55,916 nucleotides of DNA from Vibrio hepatarius. GTDB taxonomy: Bacteria; Pseudomonadota; Gammaproteobacteria; Enterobacterales; Vibrionaceae. A program made the translations under genes and the position numbers. The notes below the pieces were generated by a model. That model was not told the origin of the DNA, did not search any database, and saw only the letters and a list, made by a program, of their open reading frames with translations. Location of the stretch: assembly GCF_011806575.1 (NCBI RefSeq), contig NZ_JAATOO010000028.1, forward strand, positions 1-55,916, given 5' to 3'. How positions within the stretch are numbered: the stretch's first letter is position 1; each line of letters starts with the position of its first letter. Shown here one piece after another: positions 8,197 to 18,953 of this stretch.

Positions 8197-10320
8197 ATGT
8201 TCCCGCGAATTCTTCTTAAAAATATTTTATCAGCCAGAAATCAGCGGTTTTTAGTCAATTCATTGTTTTCTTACATTGATGACTTATTGGAAGCTGAACA
8301 CATTAGTGTTTTCTACGAACCGACTCATGGCGGTGCGCAAGACTTTATCTATCAGCATGGTCATCCAGTATCGTTAGATAAATACCCGAGCACTTTTTGG
8401 TCGTGGATTGCTCAATTTGATACCTCTGATGGTTTGATTCCGTTGGCGATGAATACCTGTCAGTGGGACTACCAACAAGTAATGGCAACCGACAGTTATG
8501 TGTTCATGTTGGATAATCACCCTGAGATACGTACCTATTTGGTACTCGAGAACATTAATGTATCGCTAGCGGATAAAGCTAACCACAACAATGAATTGGA
8601 TGCGCTGCAGATCATAGCCGCGCGCTGGCAGTGCTTGCGCGCTGAAACCGAAGCGGCAAAAGAGTTCAAACAGCGCGATATGAAAGAAGCCAAGTACCTT
8701 GATGTCATCAAGCAGCGAGAGTTGTTTATCGAGAGCATGAGGTTAGTACAGCAAGCGGCGGTTGAAATCTCAAACCCGAAGAATCTAGATGAGTTGTATC
8801 GAATGGCGGTTGAAGCGGTGCGGAATAAACTTGGCTTTGACCGCGCGGTATTTATGTTACTCGATATTAAAAAACGCTGTTTTAGTGGTACGTATGGTAC
8901 TGACGAACACGGGAATACCGTCAGTGAGCATCACACACAGTACGACCTACACCAACTAGAAGAAACTTATATCAATGCCTTATTTGAGGGCAATGATAGT
9001 TTAGTCATCGTTGACAATGCACCTTTATACACTGCGGGTAATGTTATCGGTCAAGGCTGGAATGGGATGCTTATTCTGCGCGATGATGAGGAAATCATCG
9101 GCTGGATTGCGTTAGACAACTACATCAATCGAGCACCACTGACTTCTTATCAACACCAGATGCTGGAATCGTTTGGCTCGTTGCTGTCGCAAATCTATAT
9201 TCGCAAACGTCAGGAACAGAATGTACGCATGCTGCACGCCAGTATGGTAGAACTATCACGCTGCATGACGGTCAGTGAAGTGTGCAAATCAGCGGTGACT
9301 TTCGCGATTAACCGCCTCGGGATCGACCGTTTTGCGGTGTTCCTCACCGACAAGCAGTGTACTCACATGCAGGGAACATGGGGAACGGATATACAAGGTA
9401 ACGTGGTTGATGAATCTTACTATCGTTCTGACACCGTGGATCGTTCCATCGTTAACGCCGCGCGTATCAACCCCAATGATGTAGTGTTTGAAGAGTCGGT
9501 ACCGATTTACCATGATTTTCATATCGTCGGCTTTGGCTGGACAGCGATGACGTTATTGGTAGACAACAATGGTGACCCAGTTGCGTTTATCGCTGCAGAT
9601 AACCTGCTTAGACGCTCACCATTAACCCATCAGCTGCGTGAAATGATTCGCATGTTTGCGTCTAACTTGACTGAAGTACTGTTGCGCACCCGTGCCCAAG
9701 AAGCGGTTCATCAAATGAACGACACTTTGGAGCAAGAGGTAAAAGTAAGAACGCGCGAGTTGCAAAAAGCCAATGAACAGTTAGAGCTACTATCAAAGAT
9801 GGATCCGCTGACCCGCTTGGGTAATCGTCGAATGCTTGAAGCGTTGTTGGAAGAAATGTGTTTAAGCGGAGAGTCAAAACGCAACCAATACGGTTTGATC
9901 CTTGTCGATATTGACCACTTTGGACAATACAACAACCACTACGGTCACATGCAGGGTGATATTGCGTTGATGCGAGTAGGCAACATTCTTCAACATCATA
10001 TTCAGTTTGATAATGAAGTCTTCTGTCGCATCGGTGGCGAAGAGTTTGCCTTGCTGGTCTCAGATTATGACGCGGAACGTGTATCAAAGCTTGCAGAGTG
10101 CATCCGAAAATGTATTGAAGACGAGCGGATACCGCATGAGCTGAGTTCTTCTGGCGAACATCTTACCGTGTCGGTTGGCTATGCGGTGGTTGAGCTGGAG
10201 CAAAGTGAGTTTAACTTTGACACCCTGTACTGTGAAGCGGACAGGGCGCTATACAAAGCCAAAGAACAGGGTAGGAATAGGGTGGTGGGTAATGATCCAC
10301 TGCTTGTCACCGCAGAATAA
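8197..10320 (+). CDS. GAF-GAF-GGDEF diguanylate cyclase
   Basis: This 707-residue cytoplasmic protein shows no membrane segments. About residues 180-340 and 345-500 are two related GAF-type sensor modules (both contain a KLGFDRAVF/RLGIDRFAVF-like strand and YGTDEHGN/WGTDIQGN). A short coiled coil (about 505-535) leads to the GGDEF domain (MDPLTRLGNRR onward) with a catalytic GGEEF at 613-617. The I-site RxxD is missing: the equivalent positions are Phe and Glu, so product inhibition is unlikely. It would make c-di-GMP in response to a small ligand bound by the GAF modules. The first 180 residues may be another degenerate sensor domain. Monocistronic, followed by a long perfect hairpin. Confidence 0.92.
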   Translation: MFPRILLKNILSARNQRFLVNSLFSYIDDLLEAEHISVFYEPTHGGAQDFIYQHGHPVSLDKYPSTFWSWIAQFDTSDGLIPLAMNTCQWDYQQVMATDSYVFMLDNHPEIRTYLVLENINVSLADKANHNNELDALQIIAARWQCLRAETEAAKEFKQRDMKEAKYLDVIKQRELFIESMRLVQQAAVEISNPKNLDELYRMAVEAVRNKLGFDRAVFMLLDIKKRCFSGTYGTDEHGNTVSEHHTQYDLHQLEETYINALFEGNDSLVIVDNAPLYTAGNVIGQGWNGMLILRDDEEIIGWIALDNYINRAPLTSYQHQMLESFGSLLSQIYIRKRQEQNVRMLHASMVELSRCMTVSEVCKSAVTFAINRLGIDRFAVFLTDKQCTHMQGTWGTDIQGNVVDESYYRSDTVDRSIVNAARINPNDVVFEESVPIYHDFHIVGFGWTAMTLLVDNNGDPVAFIAADNLLRRSPLTHQLREMIRMFASNLTEVLLRTRAQEAVHQMNDTLEQEVKVRTRELQKANEQLELLSKMDPLTRLGNRRMLEALLEEMCLSGESKRNQYGLILVDIDHFGQYNNHYGHMQGDIALMRVGNILQHHIQFDNEVFCRIGGEEFALLVSDYDAERVSKLAECIRKCIEDERIPHELSSSGEHLTVSVGYAVVELEQSEFNFDTLYCEADRALYKAKEQGRNRVVGNDPLLVTAE

Positions 10321-10355
10321 ACAACAAGGGCATCCAATCTGGATGCCCTTGTTGT
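10321..10355. terminator. bidirectional hairpin terminator between convergent genes
   Basis: A perfect 16-bp stem (10321-10336 with 10340-10355) has a 3-base loop, and A/T-rich outer arms supply U-tracts on both strands. It serves the diguanylate cyclase (+) and the bat operon (-). Confidence 0.9.
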
Positions 10356-10363
10356 GTTCGTTG

Positions 10364-11997
10364 CTACAACGGTTCAAGCTGCCCTGAACTCGGTTTTATC
10401 TTGGTTGACTGTTTATCGAGCTTTTTGATTAGCTTTATCAGCTTTTTGCTGTCCCAATGACGTTTCTCTGTCGCATACACGCTAGCATTCATTGCCTCCA
10501 ACTCATCTTTGACTTGTTGCTTAAGCTGATCGTCGTTGAATTGTGTTTCGTTTAGCCATTGCTTACCAAGAAAGCTTGCTTGGAGCATATCGCCTTTGGT
10601 TAGTGCGTGAATAAGCGCTTCGCTCTTTTTACTCGGCACTGTCGTCTCAAGTTTACGTTGGGCTTTTGCACTTGTTGCTTTGAACAATAACACTAGGGTT
10701 ATCAACCAAAGGGCTGCGAATAGCGCGGTTAAATAAGGCCACACCCCTGAGTCTTTAACGGTAATCGTTTCTGCCGTGCTTGGAAGAGTATTTAAAACCA
10801 CAGGCTCGCTAGTATTTAATGCTTCACCAGCAGTGACTGACAATGTTATTCCTTTTATTGTGGCGGTTTGTTGCTGCTTCTCGGTACTGTTCCACCAATT
10901 GATGCTGATGTCATTCAGCGCGATCTCTCCCTCTTGTTGTGGGATCAATACTTGGGTTAGCGTCATTCTGGTTGTGCCTTTGCCAAGATCACTAAACTGC
11001 GGTTTCTCTTGGTAGATACGAATCGAGTTAGGGTAGTTGACGTTGATATTCGGGAAACGCTCGGCTGTAATTCCGTCAATATCTAGTGTGATTTCCCTTG
11101 TGATTGATTCTCCCACTTTGGTTTCATATCTTTCGCCAGAGATTGGTTTGCCACTGGAGTCCGTCCAGCGCTGGTCGAGCGACAGCTTAGAAGCGGGTAG
11201 CCAGTTGCCTTGGTAATTGTCAGGAATGGGATGAACCACCAGTTTAAATTGTTCTGCGGGGGTTGATGCGTCAATCAAGCGGGTAGTACCGCTGCGATTA
11301 TTGCCGTACACGACGCTGCCTTTAAAGCCGATACCGGAGACAGAAAACTCGCCCGCTTGATCTGCAGTAACGCGAAAATCTTGATCGACCACGGTTACTT
11401 CCATTCCATCCCTCACACTTTGGTACTGTGACGCTTCACCCTCCGCAGCCAACGTTAAGCCTTGTGCGATAGGCGGAATAATTTGTGGGTTTTGTAAACG
11501 ACGTGGATCCGCTTTAATGATCAAGCGTGTTTTGAGTAATGCGCTTTCATTGGGGTAGAGCTGTGTTTTAGTTAGGTGGCTTTGTACTTCGACCAAATCA
11601 TCGACATTCGGTTGGTCGTTATCAACCCCGACTTGTATCGCAATTGGCTGTGAAGTTGCGCCATCGACAGTAAATGCAGGAATGGTACTGACGCCGATAC
11701 GTTGTGCAGCGATGGAGATGTTCCACTCACTGTACGATGTACGCTTACCGTTGATGATGTTGATCGACGTACCGAAACTTGGTCGGCCTAAATAGAAATC
11801 CTTCTCCAGCACCGAGAAGTCGATATCGTCAGAAGATACCTTTTGGTCTACCACGACTTTGAGCTGGAAGACTTCATTTTTCACCACTTTATTCTTGCTT
11901 ACTGTAGCCTGAATGGTCGTGGCGAACGCTGTCGAACTCGCGACTAAACTTAAGATCGCGAGTATAAACGCTATATATGATTTGAGATATTTAATCA

Positions 11998-12004
<7 letters not shown>
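10364..12004 (-). CDS. batD: BatD family protein
   Basis: The 546-residue product has a signal peptide (about 1-29, ending AFA), a long beta-rich periplasmic region with the BatD features VSKNKVVKNEVFQLKVVVD and FYLGRPSFGTS, one membrane segment (about 425-445, WPYLTALFAALWLITLVLLF), and a cytoplasmic alpha-helical tail. It is the last gene of the moxR-bat operon and overlaps batB/C; translation starts at 12004 or at an ATG at 11998 that shares its A with the upstream TGA. Bat proteins were linked to aerotolerance in Bacteroides; in proteobacteria they are thought to work with MoxR ATPases on envelope proteins. Function here is inferred. Confidence 0.85.
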
Positions 12005-13834
<1,830 letters not shown>

Positions 13835-13842
<8 letters not shown>

Positions 13843-14803
13843 GATTCCTCCGCAGAATAATTAAAACGATAAAACCGAGCAGAGCCACGCTAAGGGGAAC
13901 ACCAAACCATTCGATCTGAGGTCGCCATGTTTGTGTTGCCTTGGAAATCGGCTCTAGGCTGTTAATGGTGTCATAAATGGTTGCCAGTTCGTCGGCATTG
14001 CGTGCGCGGAAGTATTGGCCGCCAGTGATATCGGCGATCTTCATCAGCGTCTTTTCGTCTAGGTCTTGAGCGGTATTGACTTTACGGGTCATAAAGAAGT
14101 CTTTGACCATCATCTCTCCCGCACCCACGCCAATGGTGTAAATGGTTGCGTTGTATTTCTTCGCGATGTTCGCCGCTTCAATTGGGTCGAGCACGCCTGA
14201 AGTATTGCTGCCATCGCTTAGCAGAATCATCACCCGCTGCGGCGCATCACTATCAATAAAGGTCTTAGTGGCTAAACCGATACCTTCACCGATTGCGGTT
14301 TTTTCCCCAATTAAACGCAGGACCAGTTGGTCAACTTGTTGTGAGATGGTTGTACGGTCAAGCGTTAATGGGGTTTGCAGGTATGCGTGGTCTGCAAATA
14401 CCACTAAACCAAGTCTGTCTCCTTCGCGTTTTTGCGCAAAGTCACTAACAACATTTTTCACCGCAGACAGTCGGTCGATGTAGTCGCTACCGTCGTTCAT
14501 GTCTTCTTTACTCATTGAGTAAGAAAGGTCGAGTACCAGCATCAGGTCACGGTGTTTGGGTTGAGTGGTGACGGGCTCACCGTACCAAACTGGCCTTGCT
14601 ATTGCGATAACCAAGGCAATCCAAACCAGACACGCCAAGAGCTTCGCGATACGGTTACTCGGCGTAATACTACTACCAGCCTCAGGAACGTAAGGCAGTT
14701 GGATTGGCGCCGACTGCGATGCTGGTGGAACTAACAGGTAGACAATGATGGGTAATGGCAACAGAAATAAACTCCACCACCAAACTAACTCAAAGTTCGC
14801 CAA
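13835..14803 (-). CDS. batA: BatA: VWA domain membrane protein, TTG start
   Basis: The product is 322 residues from a TTG at 14801-14803. That start is preferred because AGGAGG lies 7 bases upstream and the stop of the DUF4381 gene is one base before it; the in-frame ATG at 14851 would lie deep inside the upstream gene. There are N-terminal membrane segments (WWWSLFLLPLPIIVYLL and a second near 55-70). The VWA domain has a full MIDAS motif (LVLDLSYSMS with DxSxS, and LLSDGSNTSG), and a C-terminal anchor ends the protein. It is predicted to be an inner-membrane component of the MoxR-Bat complex, with the VWA domain on the cytoplasmic or periplasmic face not resolved. Confidence 0.88.
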
Positions 14804-14804
14804 G

Positions 14805-15269
14805 TTAATTCCTCCTCTTTTTCGCCGGTAGGGCGCGCTCCACCCACTCAATACAGTGCTGGATTAACTCCTGGTCATTCTCACTGGTTTGTTTGCTGTA
14901 CAGCACCTGTTGCCATGTGTTCTGGTTTGACACAAAGTGCGTTGAGTCAATTTGTGCGTCCAAAAACTCGTACCATTTGTTGCCAGTGAGCTGCGCAATA
15001 TCGGCTCTTGGGTAGTAGCACAGCGCGGCTTGTCTTAGTAGTTCCATCGCTTCAGATGGCTTTAAGGTTCTCTCTAACAAGCGCAGCGCGGTTTTCTTTG
15101 GAGCTAAGCGCTTTTTGTTCCAACGCCACGTTAGGATAACGATCAAAATCAAAAGAATGGCACCCGCAATCAATGCCCACCAGCCCCAAGCGAGCGGAAA
15201 CCAGCTAGGCATATCTGGCAAATGCATTGGTTGAAGCGGTAACGTCGAGGTTTGAGTTTCATTGCTCAT
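14805..15269 (-). CDS. DUF4381 domain protein of the bat operon
   Basis: The 154-residue product has a short N-terminal tail, one membrane segment (about 30-50: WWALIAGAILLILIVILTW) and a cytoplasmic helical domain with KWYEFLDAQ, a feature of DUF4381 members. These always sit between the DUF58 and VWA genes in moxR-bat operons. Its start directly follows the DUF58 stop with no gap, and its stop is one base before the batA TTG, so translation of all three is coupled. Molecular role unknown. Confidence 0.85.
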   Translation of the reverse strand: MSNETQTSTLPLQPMHLPDMPSWFPLAWGWWALIAGAILLILIVILTWRWNKKRLAPKKTALRLLERTLKPSEAMELLRQAALCYYPRADIAQLTGNKWYEFLDAQIDSTHFVSNQNTWQQVLYSKQTSENDQELIQHCIEWVERALPAKKRRN

Positions 15270-16190
15270 TTATTCAAATCCATGTAATTGTTGTGAGAGT
15301 GCCGTATCGCTACAGAGCGTAGAGAAACTCATACCGAGGCTGTGAGCCAGTTGGGTTAGCTGTTGTTGATGCTGAGTAAAGACTGATTCGATACCTTGAC
15401 GAGTCTTGGTCGATGAAAAGTCGAGCCAGCGGGTAGTGTGTTTGTTTGAAACTTGTTCAGTACCTCTGTAATTGGTGATGCCTTTTTCCAATGGGTCATA
15501 GATTTGTACTAAGCGCACTCGGTTGTGTTGCCCTAGTTTTCTCAACATCAGACTAGCATCCTGATTGAGCCGGACGAAATCGCTTAGTAGGATGATCTCA
15601 CTGCCTTTAGGACACATTCTTGCTAACGCGTGTAGGCCATCATTCATGGAATCATTGCTGGTTAGTGGTGACTGTAATTGGTTGTTGTGTTGCGTCACCA
15701 ATGCCTGAGCAATGGCGAGTGCGCCTTTATTGCGCGCGACGGGCTTTAACTCGATGAGCTGCTTACCGGTGTCGATGATCGCGCCAACCCGGTCTTGCTG
15801 GGCAACACTGAGCCAAGTAATCAAGCTCGCCATATGCGCCATCAAAACCGATTTCAGCATCAACTGAGAGCCAAAAAACATACTAGCGCTCAGGTCGAGA
15901 TAGAGCACAATCGGCTTTTCTCGCTCTTCGCTAAATAACTTAGTATGAGGTTTGCCAGTGCGTGCCGTGACGCGCCAGTCTATCGCTCGAATGTCGTCAC
16001 CCGCTTGGTACTGGCGGACTTCGCTAAAGTCCATTCCTCGACCAAGTTGGCGACTTTGATGCTGCCCGAGCATTTGCGACCAGAGGCTTTTGGCGGGCGG
16101 CAACCATTTCACGCTATGCTGCTTGTAGTAAATCAACTCATCCAGACTGAGATTGACCCCATCGCAAGCGGGCGGTAATACGTTTTCCAT
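15270..16190 (-). CDS. DUF58 domain protein of the moxR-bat operon
   Basis: The 306-residue product has the DUF58 core VRQYQAGDDIRAIDWRVTARTG, followed by LYLDLSASMFFGSQ, a VWA-like DxSxS metal site, and ILLSDFVRL later. No membrane segment is seen. DUF58 proteins accompany MoxR AAA+ ATPases and probably act as adaptors. It starts 10 bp after the moxR stop. Confidence 0.9.
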   Translation of the reverse strand: MENVLPPACDGVNLSLDELIYYKQHSVKWLPPAKSLWSQMLGQHQSRQLGRGMDFSEVRQYQAGDDIRAIDWRVTARTGKPHTKLFSEEREKPIVLYLDLSASMFFGSQLMLKSVLMAHMASLITWLSVAQQDRVGAIIDTGKQLIELKPVARNKGALAIAQALVTQHNNQLQSPLTSNDSMNDGLHALARMCPKGSEIILLSDFVRLNQDASLMLRKLGQHNRVRLVQIYDPLEKGITNYRGTEQVSNKHTTRWLDFSSTKTRQGIESVFTQHQQQLTQLAHSLGMSFSTLCSDTALSQQLHGFE

Positions 16191-16200
16191 CTGCGTCGCC

Positions 16201-17157
16201 TTATGCGCTACCGACCAAAGAGAGCAGTTTGTTGATCACCTGATTTGGGTGAATGCCTTCTGCTTGGGCTTGGTAACTTAGCAGTAAACGGTGACGCAAT
16301 ACTGGGAAAGCCATTGCCTGAACGTCTTCTGGCGAGACAAAATCACGACCGTTTAACCAGGCATGAGCGCGAGCACAGCGGTCAAGGGCAATCGTTGCAC
16401 GCGGGCTGACGCCCATTTCTAACCAGCCGCTGAGGGTGTCATCGTATTTCTTCGGTTCACGAGTCGTCATCACTAGACGGACGATGTAGTGCTCAACGCC
16501 TTCGGCCATATGGATGTTCAGCACTTCTTGGCGCGCGGCAAAAATGTCGTCTTGACTGAGCAGTGGTGGCACTGCTGAATTGTCGCCTTTGGCTTCACCA
16601 CGATTTAGGCGCAGAATTTCCAGTTCACTCTGAGCATCTGGGTAGTCAACGTCTAAATGCAGTAGAAAACGGTCGAGTTGCGCTTCTGGCAGTGGGTAGG
16701 TCCCCTCTTGCTCGATAGGGTTTTGTGTCGCCATCACTAAGAACAGCTTTGGTAGGTGGTAAGTCTTACGGCCAGCCGTGATTTGCTTCTCTGCCATCGC
16801 TTCCAGCATGGCCGCCTGGACTTTCGCTGGAGCACGGTTGATCTCATCAGCCAATACTAAGGAGTTAAAAATTGGGCCCGCTTGAAAAGTGAATTCGCCA
16901 GTTTCAGGGCGGAAGATATCAGTACCCGTTAGATCCGCAGGGAGCAAGTCAGGTGTAAACTGAATACGGTGAAAGTCACCTTCAATACAATCAGCAAGCG
17001 ATTTTACCGCACGGGTTTTCGCTAGCCCGGGTGGTCCTTCAACCAAAATATGACCATCGGCGAGCAAGGCGACCAGCAATTGATTGACCAGTTCTTCTTG
17101 GCCAATTACTTGGCTATTTAAGTATTCTCTGAGTTGCAGTAGAGCGTGCGATTGCAT
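16201..17157 (-). CDS. MoxR-family AAA+ ATPase
   Basis: The 318-residue product is a complete MoxR (AAA_3) ATPase. Walker A is GPPGLAKTRAVK (about residues 40-51), Walker B is SLVLADEINRAPAK (about 102), sensor 1 is MATQNPIEQEGTYPLPEAQLDRF (reported here in parts: MATQNP and EGTYPLPEAQ), and the lid domain contains GVSPRATIALDRCARA. MoxR proteins act as chaperones that remodel partners through VWA-domain adaptors, here the downstream DUF58 and Bat proteins. It is the first gene of the six-gene operon; its promoter lies in 17158-17463. Confidence 0.93.
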   Translation of the reverse strand: MQSHALLQLREYLNSQVIGQEELVNQLLVALLADGHILVEGPPGLAKTRAVKSLADCIEGDFHRIQFTPDLLPADLTGTDIFRPETGEFTFQAGPIFNSLVLADEINRAPAKVQAAMLEAMAEKQITAGRKTYHLPKLFLVMATQNPIEQEGTYPLPEAQLDRFLLHLDVDYPDAQSELEILRLNRGEAKGDNSAVPPLLSQDDIFAARQEVLNIHMAEGVEHYIVRLVMTTREPKKYDDTLSGWLEMGVSPRATIALDRCARAHAWLNGRDFVSPEDVQAMAFPVLRHRLLLSYQAQAEGIHPNQVINKLLSLVGSA

Positions 17158-17463
17158 TGATCTAATTCTCCTTATTTTTCCACTTAGTGGAGTGAGAAAG
17201 CAAAAAAGTTCCTTGATTTAGCGTCAGTTGTTTATAAAACGAACAGTGTCGGCTAAAAACAGCCTTTGCCGATGATTTTTCAGCGCTTTCTCTGATTAGT
17301 TAGGATATGGGGCTGAATTTACCAGATGCAATCTTTCAAAATTGAAATCCTGCTTTTCGCAGATCCACAGTGGGTGAGAGTCGTGATGGTGATCACCAAC
17401 TAGAATAACAAGGAGTAAGTAGGTAAACTTAAGGGCAGTTTCTATTTGTAAGGTAAGTGAACC
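17158..17463. other. divergent intergenic region
   Basis: These 306 bp separate the moxR operon (-) from a small gene (+). I see no convincing ORF. An AT-rich segment near 17210-17240 could hold the moxR promoter, and AGTGAACC precedes the + gene, but no regulator motif is clear. Confidence 0.5.
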
Positions 17464-17664
17464 ATGAGTGATTTTGAAAAAGACTTAGAGCAGATGTCTC
17501 AAGAGATGGGTGATGAGCCTGAGACGGCGCTTCCAACGCTTGAAGAGCAAAAAGCGATTGCTGCTGAGTTGAAAAAACTGGAAGCGGAAGGCAAGCTAAC
17601 TCCAGAAGTGTTGGAGCAGCACTTTGGCAAATTCTACGCAAAGACGAACCCGCCGGTTCATTGA
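17464..17664 (+). CDS. small acidic conserved-type protein, function unknown
   Basis: The 66-residue product is strongly acidic and predicted mostly helical (MSDFEKDLEQMSQEMGDEPE and EEQKAIAAELKKLEAEGKL). The pattern LEAEGKLTPEVLEQHFGKF reads like a short SHOCT-like helical hairpin. There is no signal peptide or membrane segment. It stands alone between the moxR promoter region and a terminator hairpin at 17691. I think it is real because of codon use and the downstream terminator, but no function can be given. Confidence 0.65.
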   Translation: MSDFEKDLEQMSQEMGDEPETALPTLEEQKAIAAELKKLEAEGKLTPEVLEQHFGKFYAKTNPPVH

Positions 17665-17690
17665 TCGCTTAGCCAAACAAGATTCGCTTG

Positions 17691-17713
17691 CAAAGCCGCA
17701 CCATGCGGCTTTG
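17691..17713 (+). terminator. hairpin terminator after the 66-residue gene
   Basis: CAAAGCCGCA (17691-17700) pairs with TGCGGCTTTG (17704-17713) around loop CCA, and a T-rich stretch follows. Confidence 0.8.
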
Positions 17714-17732
17714 TTTGTATTTAGGAATGGAT

Positions 17733-17849
17733 ATGTTAATTGTTATTCGACTGATCAAATTAGCGGTAATCTGCGCAATATTTTTCACCATCTACGACTT
17801 AATCGCTTTTGGTGAAATCACTTGGGTCGCGCGCTTACTTAAGCTCTAG
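17733..17849 (+). CDS. 38-residue hydrophobic membrane peptide
   Basis: ATG at 17733 opens a 38-codon frame ending TAG. AGGA lies 6 bases upstream (17723-17726); an in-frame ATG two codons earlier is too close to it. The peptide begins MLIVIRLIKLAVICAIFFT and continues IYDLIAFGEITW, one membrane-spanning helix with a basic N-terminal half. It is flanked by two terminators (17691 and 17851), so it forms a tiny transcription unit or depends on read-through. Function unknown; short membrane peptides can be regulators or toxins. Confidence 0.5.
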   Translation: MLIVIRLIKLAVICAIFFTIYDLIAFGEITWVARLLKL

Positions 17850-17850
17850 T

Positions 17851-17886
17851 AAAAGAGCCGCCTTAAGATAAGGCGGCTCTTTTTTG
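17851..17886. terminator. strong bidirectional terminator
   Basis: AAAAGAGCCGCCTTA (17851-17865) pairs with TAAGGCGGCTCTTTT around loop AGA, with T/A tracts on both sides. It lies between the small + gene and the end of the HlyD-like gene (-). Confidence 0.9.
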
Positions 17887-17908
17887 TTGTGAAGAAGGGG
17901 TAGGAATA

Positions 17909-18952
17909 TTAGAAGATAACTTCCACTTCGACACCCTCAATCCAGCGCTTGGTTTCAATCGGTTCATCAAAGCTCAGAGTGACTTTCAGATACGCAGGTT
18001 GACCTTCAAACGGCTTTTGCAGCTCAGATGGCAACTTATTTACCACTTCTACCGGGCTATACACCGTTGCTGAGTAGACTTTACCATCTGGGAACTTCAC
18101 GTCCGCCTTGACACCAATCTCTCCATATTTAAGATATTTAGGATCCAAGAATGTTGTGATATCCGGGGTGATGTTCTTTGATATCGTCACTAGCGGACAG
18201 TTTTCTGACACGCGTTGACCTTCACGCACGTGGATGTCGATCACTCGGCCATCATAAGGCGCGCGGATATTAAGATTGTCTTGCTGCGCTTTTTTTGCTA
18301 CCAGCTCTTTTTTTAGCGAACGATATTGCTGCGTGATGGCGCCCGCCAGTTCCAACTCTTTTGAGCGGCGCTGTGACTCTATATACGCAATTTTCTGTCC
18401 GCTAAGCTGGTTGTTCAGCGCGTTGTTGACGTTGACCACCGCCGCGTAATCCACCTCAGAGACTTGACCCTTAGCGCGATAGGTTTCGTATTTGTCGAGG
18501 ATCTTTCCGACTTTGTTCACGTCCGACTGTGTTGTCGAAATGGCGCGTTGGTAAATCGCTTCCGAACTGCGGTCTTGCTTAAGGTGTTCTTCGAGCTGCG
18601 CCATTTCGTTTTCTAAAAAGTCGACTTCTTTATTTAGAATGTTGTCGTTTATCAACAGCAATGACTGGTCAGCCTTGATCTGCTCGCCAACATTAATTGG
18701 TAGCGGAGCGATGATACCTGCTTCTTTGGCCGTGATAACTAATGGGTGAGAGGTAATGATTCCCGGTGCGGTAACTAAGACCTGAGAGCGAAACAGGTAG
18801 TAAGACATCACGATTACTGGGCTAATCACTAATGCGAGGATCAAATACCAACGCAGGCGATAGCCGCCGCGCTTAGCGTGACCATAGACGACCTTCATAC
18901 CACTTTCATGCTGAGGCTTATTCTTTTTATCTAAGTGAAAGTTAATCTTCAT
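17909..18952 (-). CDS. HlyD/EmrA-like membrane-fusion protein of a polysaccharide operon
   Basis: The 347-residue product has a short basic cytoplasmic N-terminus and one membrane segment (about 35-55). A biotinyl-lipoyl-like half follows (GIIAPLPINVGEQIKADQSL), then a long coiled coil (about 105-225), then the second lipoyl half (APYDGRVIDIHVREGQRVSEN) and a beta-barrel end. This is the classic periplasmic adaptor layout, as in HlyD or the periplasmic part of Alg44. It follows the glycosyltransferase by one base. In this setting it probably passes or guides the polymer through the periplasm. No PilZ domain is seen at its N-terminus, unlike Alg44. Confidence 0.85.
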   Translation of the reverse strand: MKINFHLDKKNKPQHESGMKVVYGHAKRGGYRLRWYLILALVISPVIVMSYYLFRSQVLVTAPGIITSHPLVITAKEAGIIAPLPINVGEQIKADQSLLLINDNILNKEVDFLENEMAQLEEHLKQDRSSEAIYQRAISTTQSDVNKVGKILDKYETYRAKGQVSEVDYAAVVNVNNALNNQLSGQKIAYIESQRRSKELELAGAITQQYRSLKKELVAKKAQQDNLNIRAPYDGRVIDIHVREGQRVSENCPLVTISKNITPDITTFLDPKYLKYGEIGVKADVKFPDGKVYSATVYSPVEVVNKLPSELQKPFEGQPAYLKVTLSFDEPIETKRWIEGVEVEVIF

Positions 18953-18953
18953 A

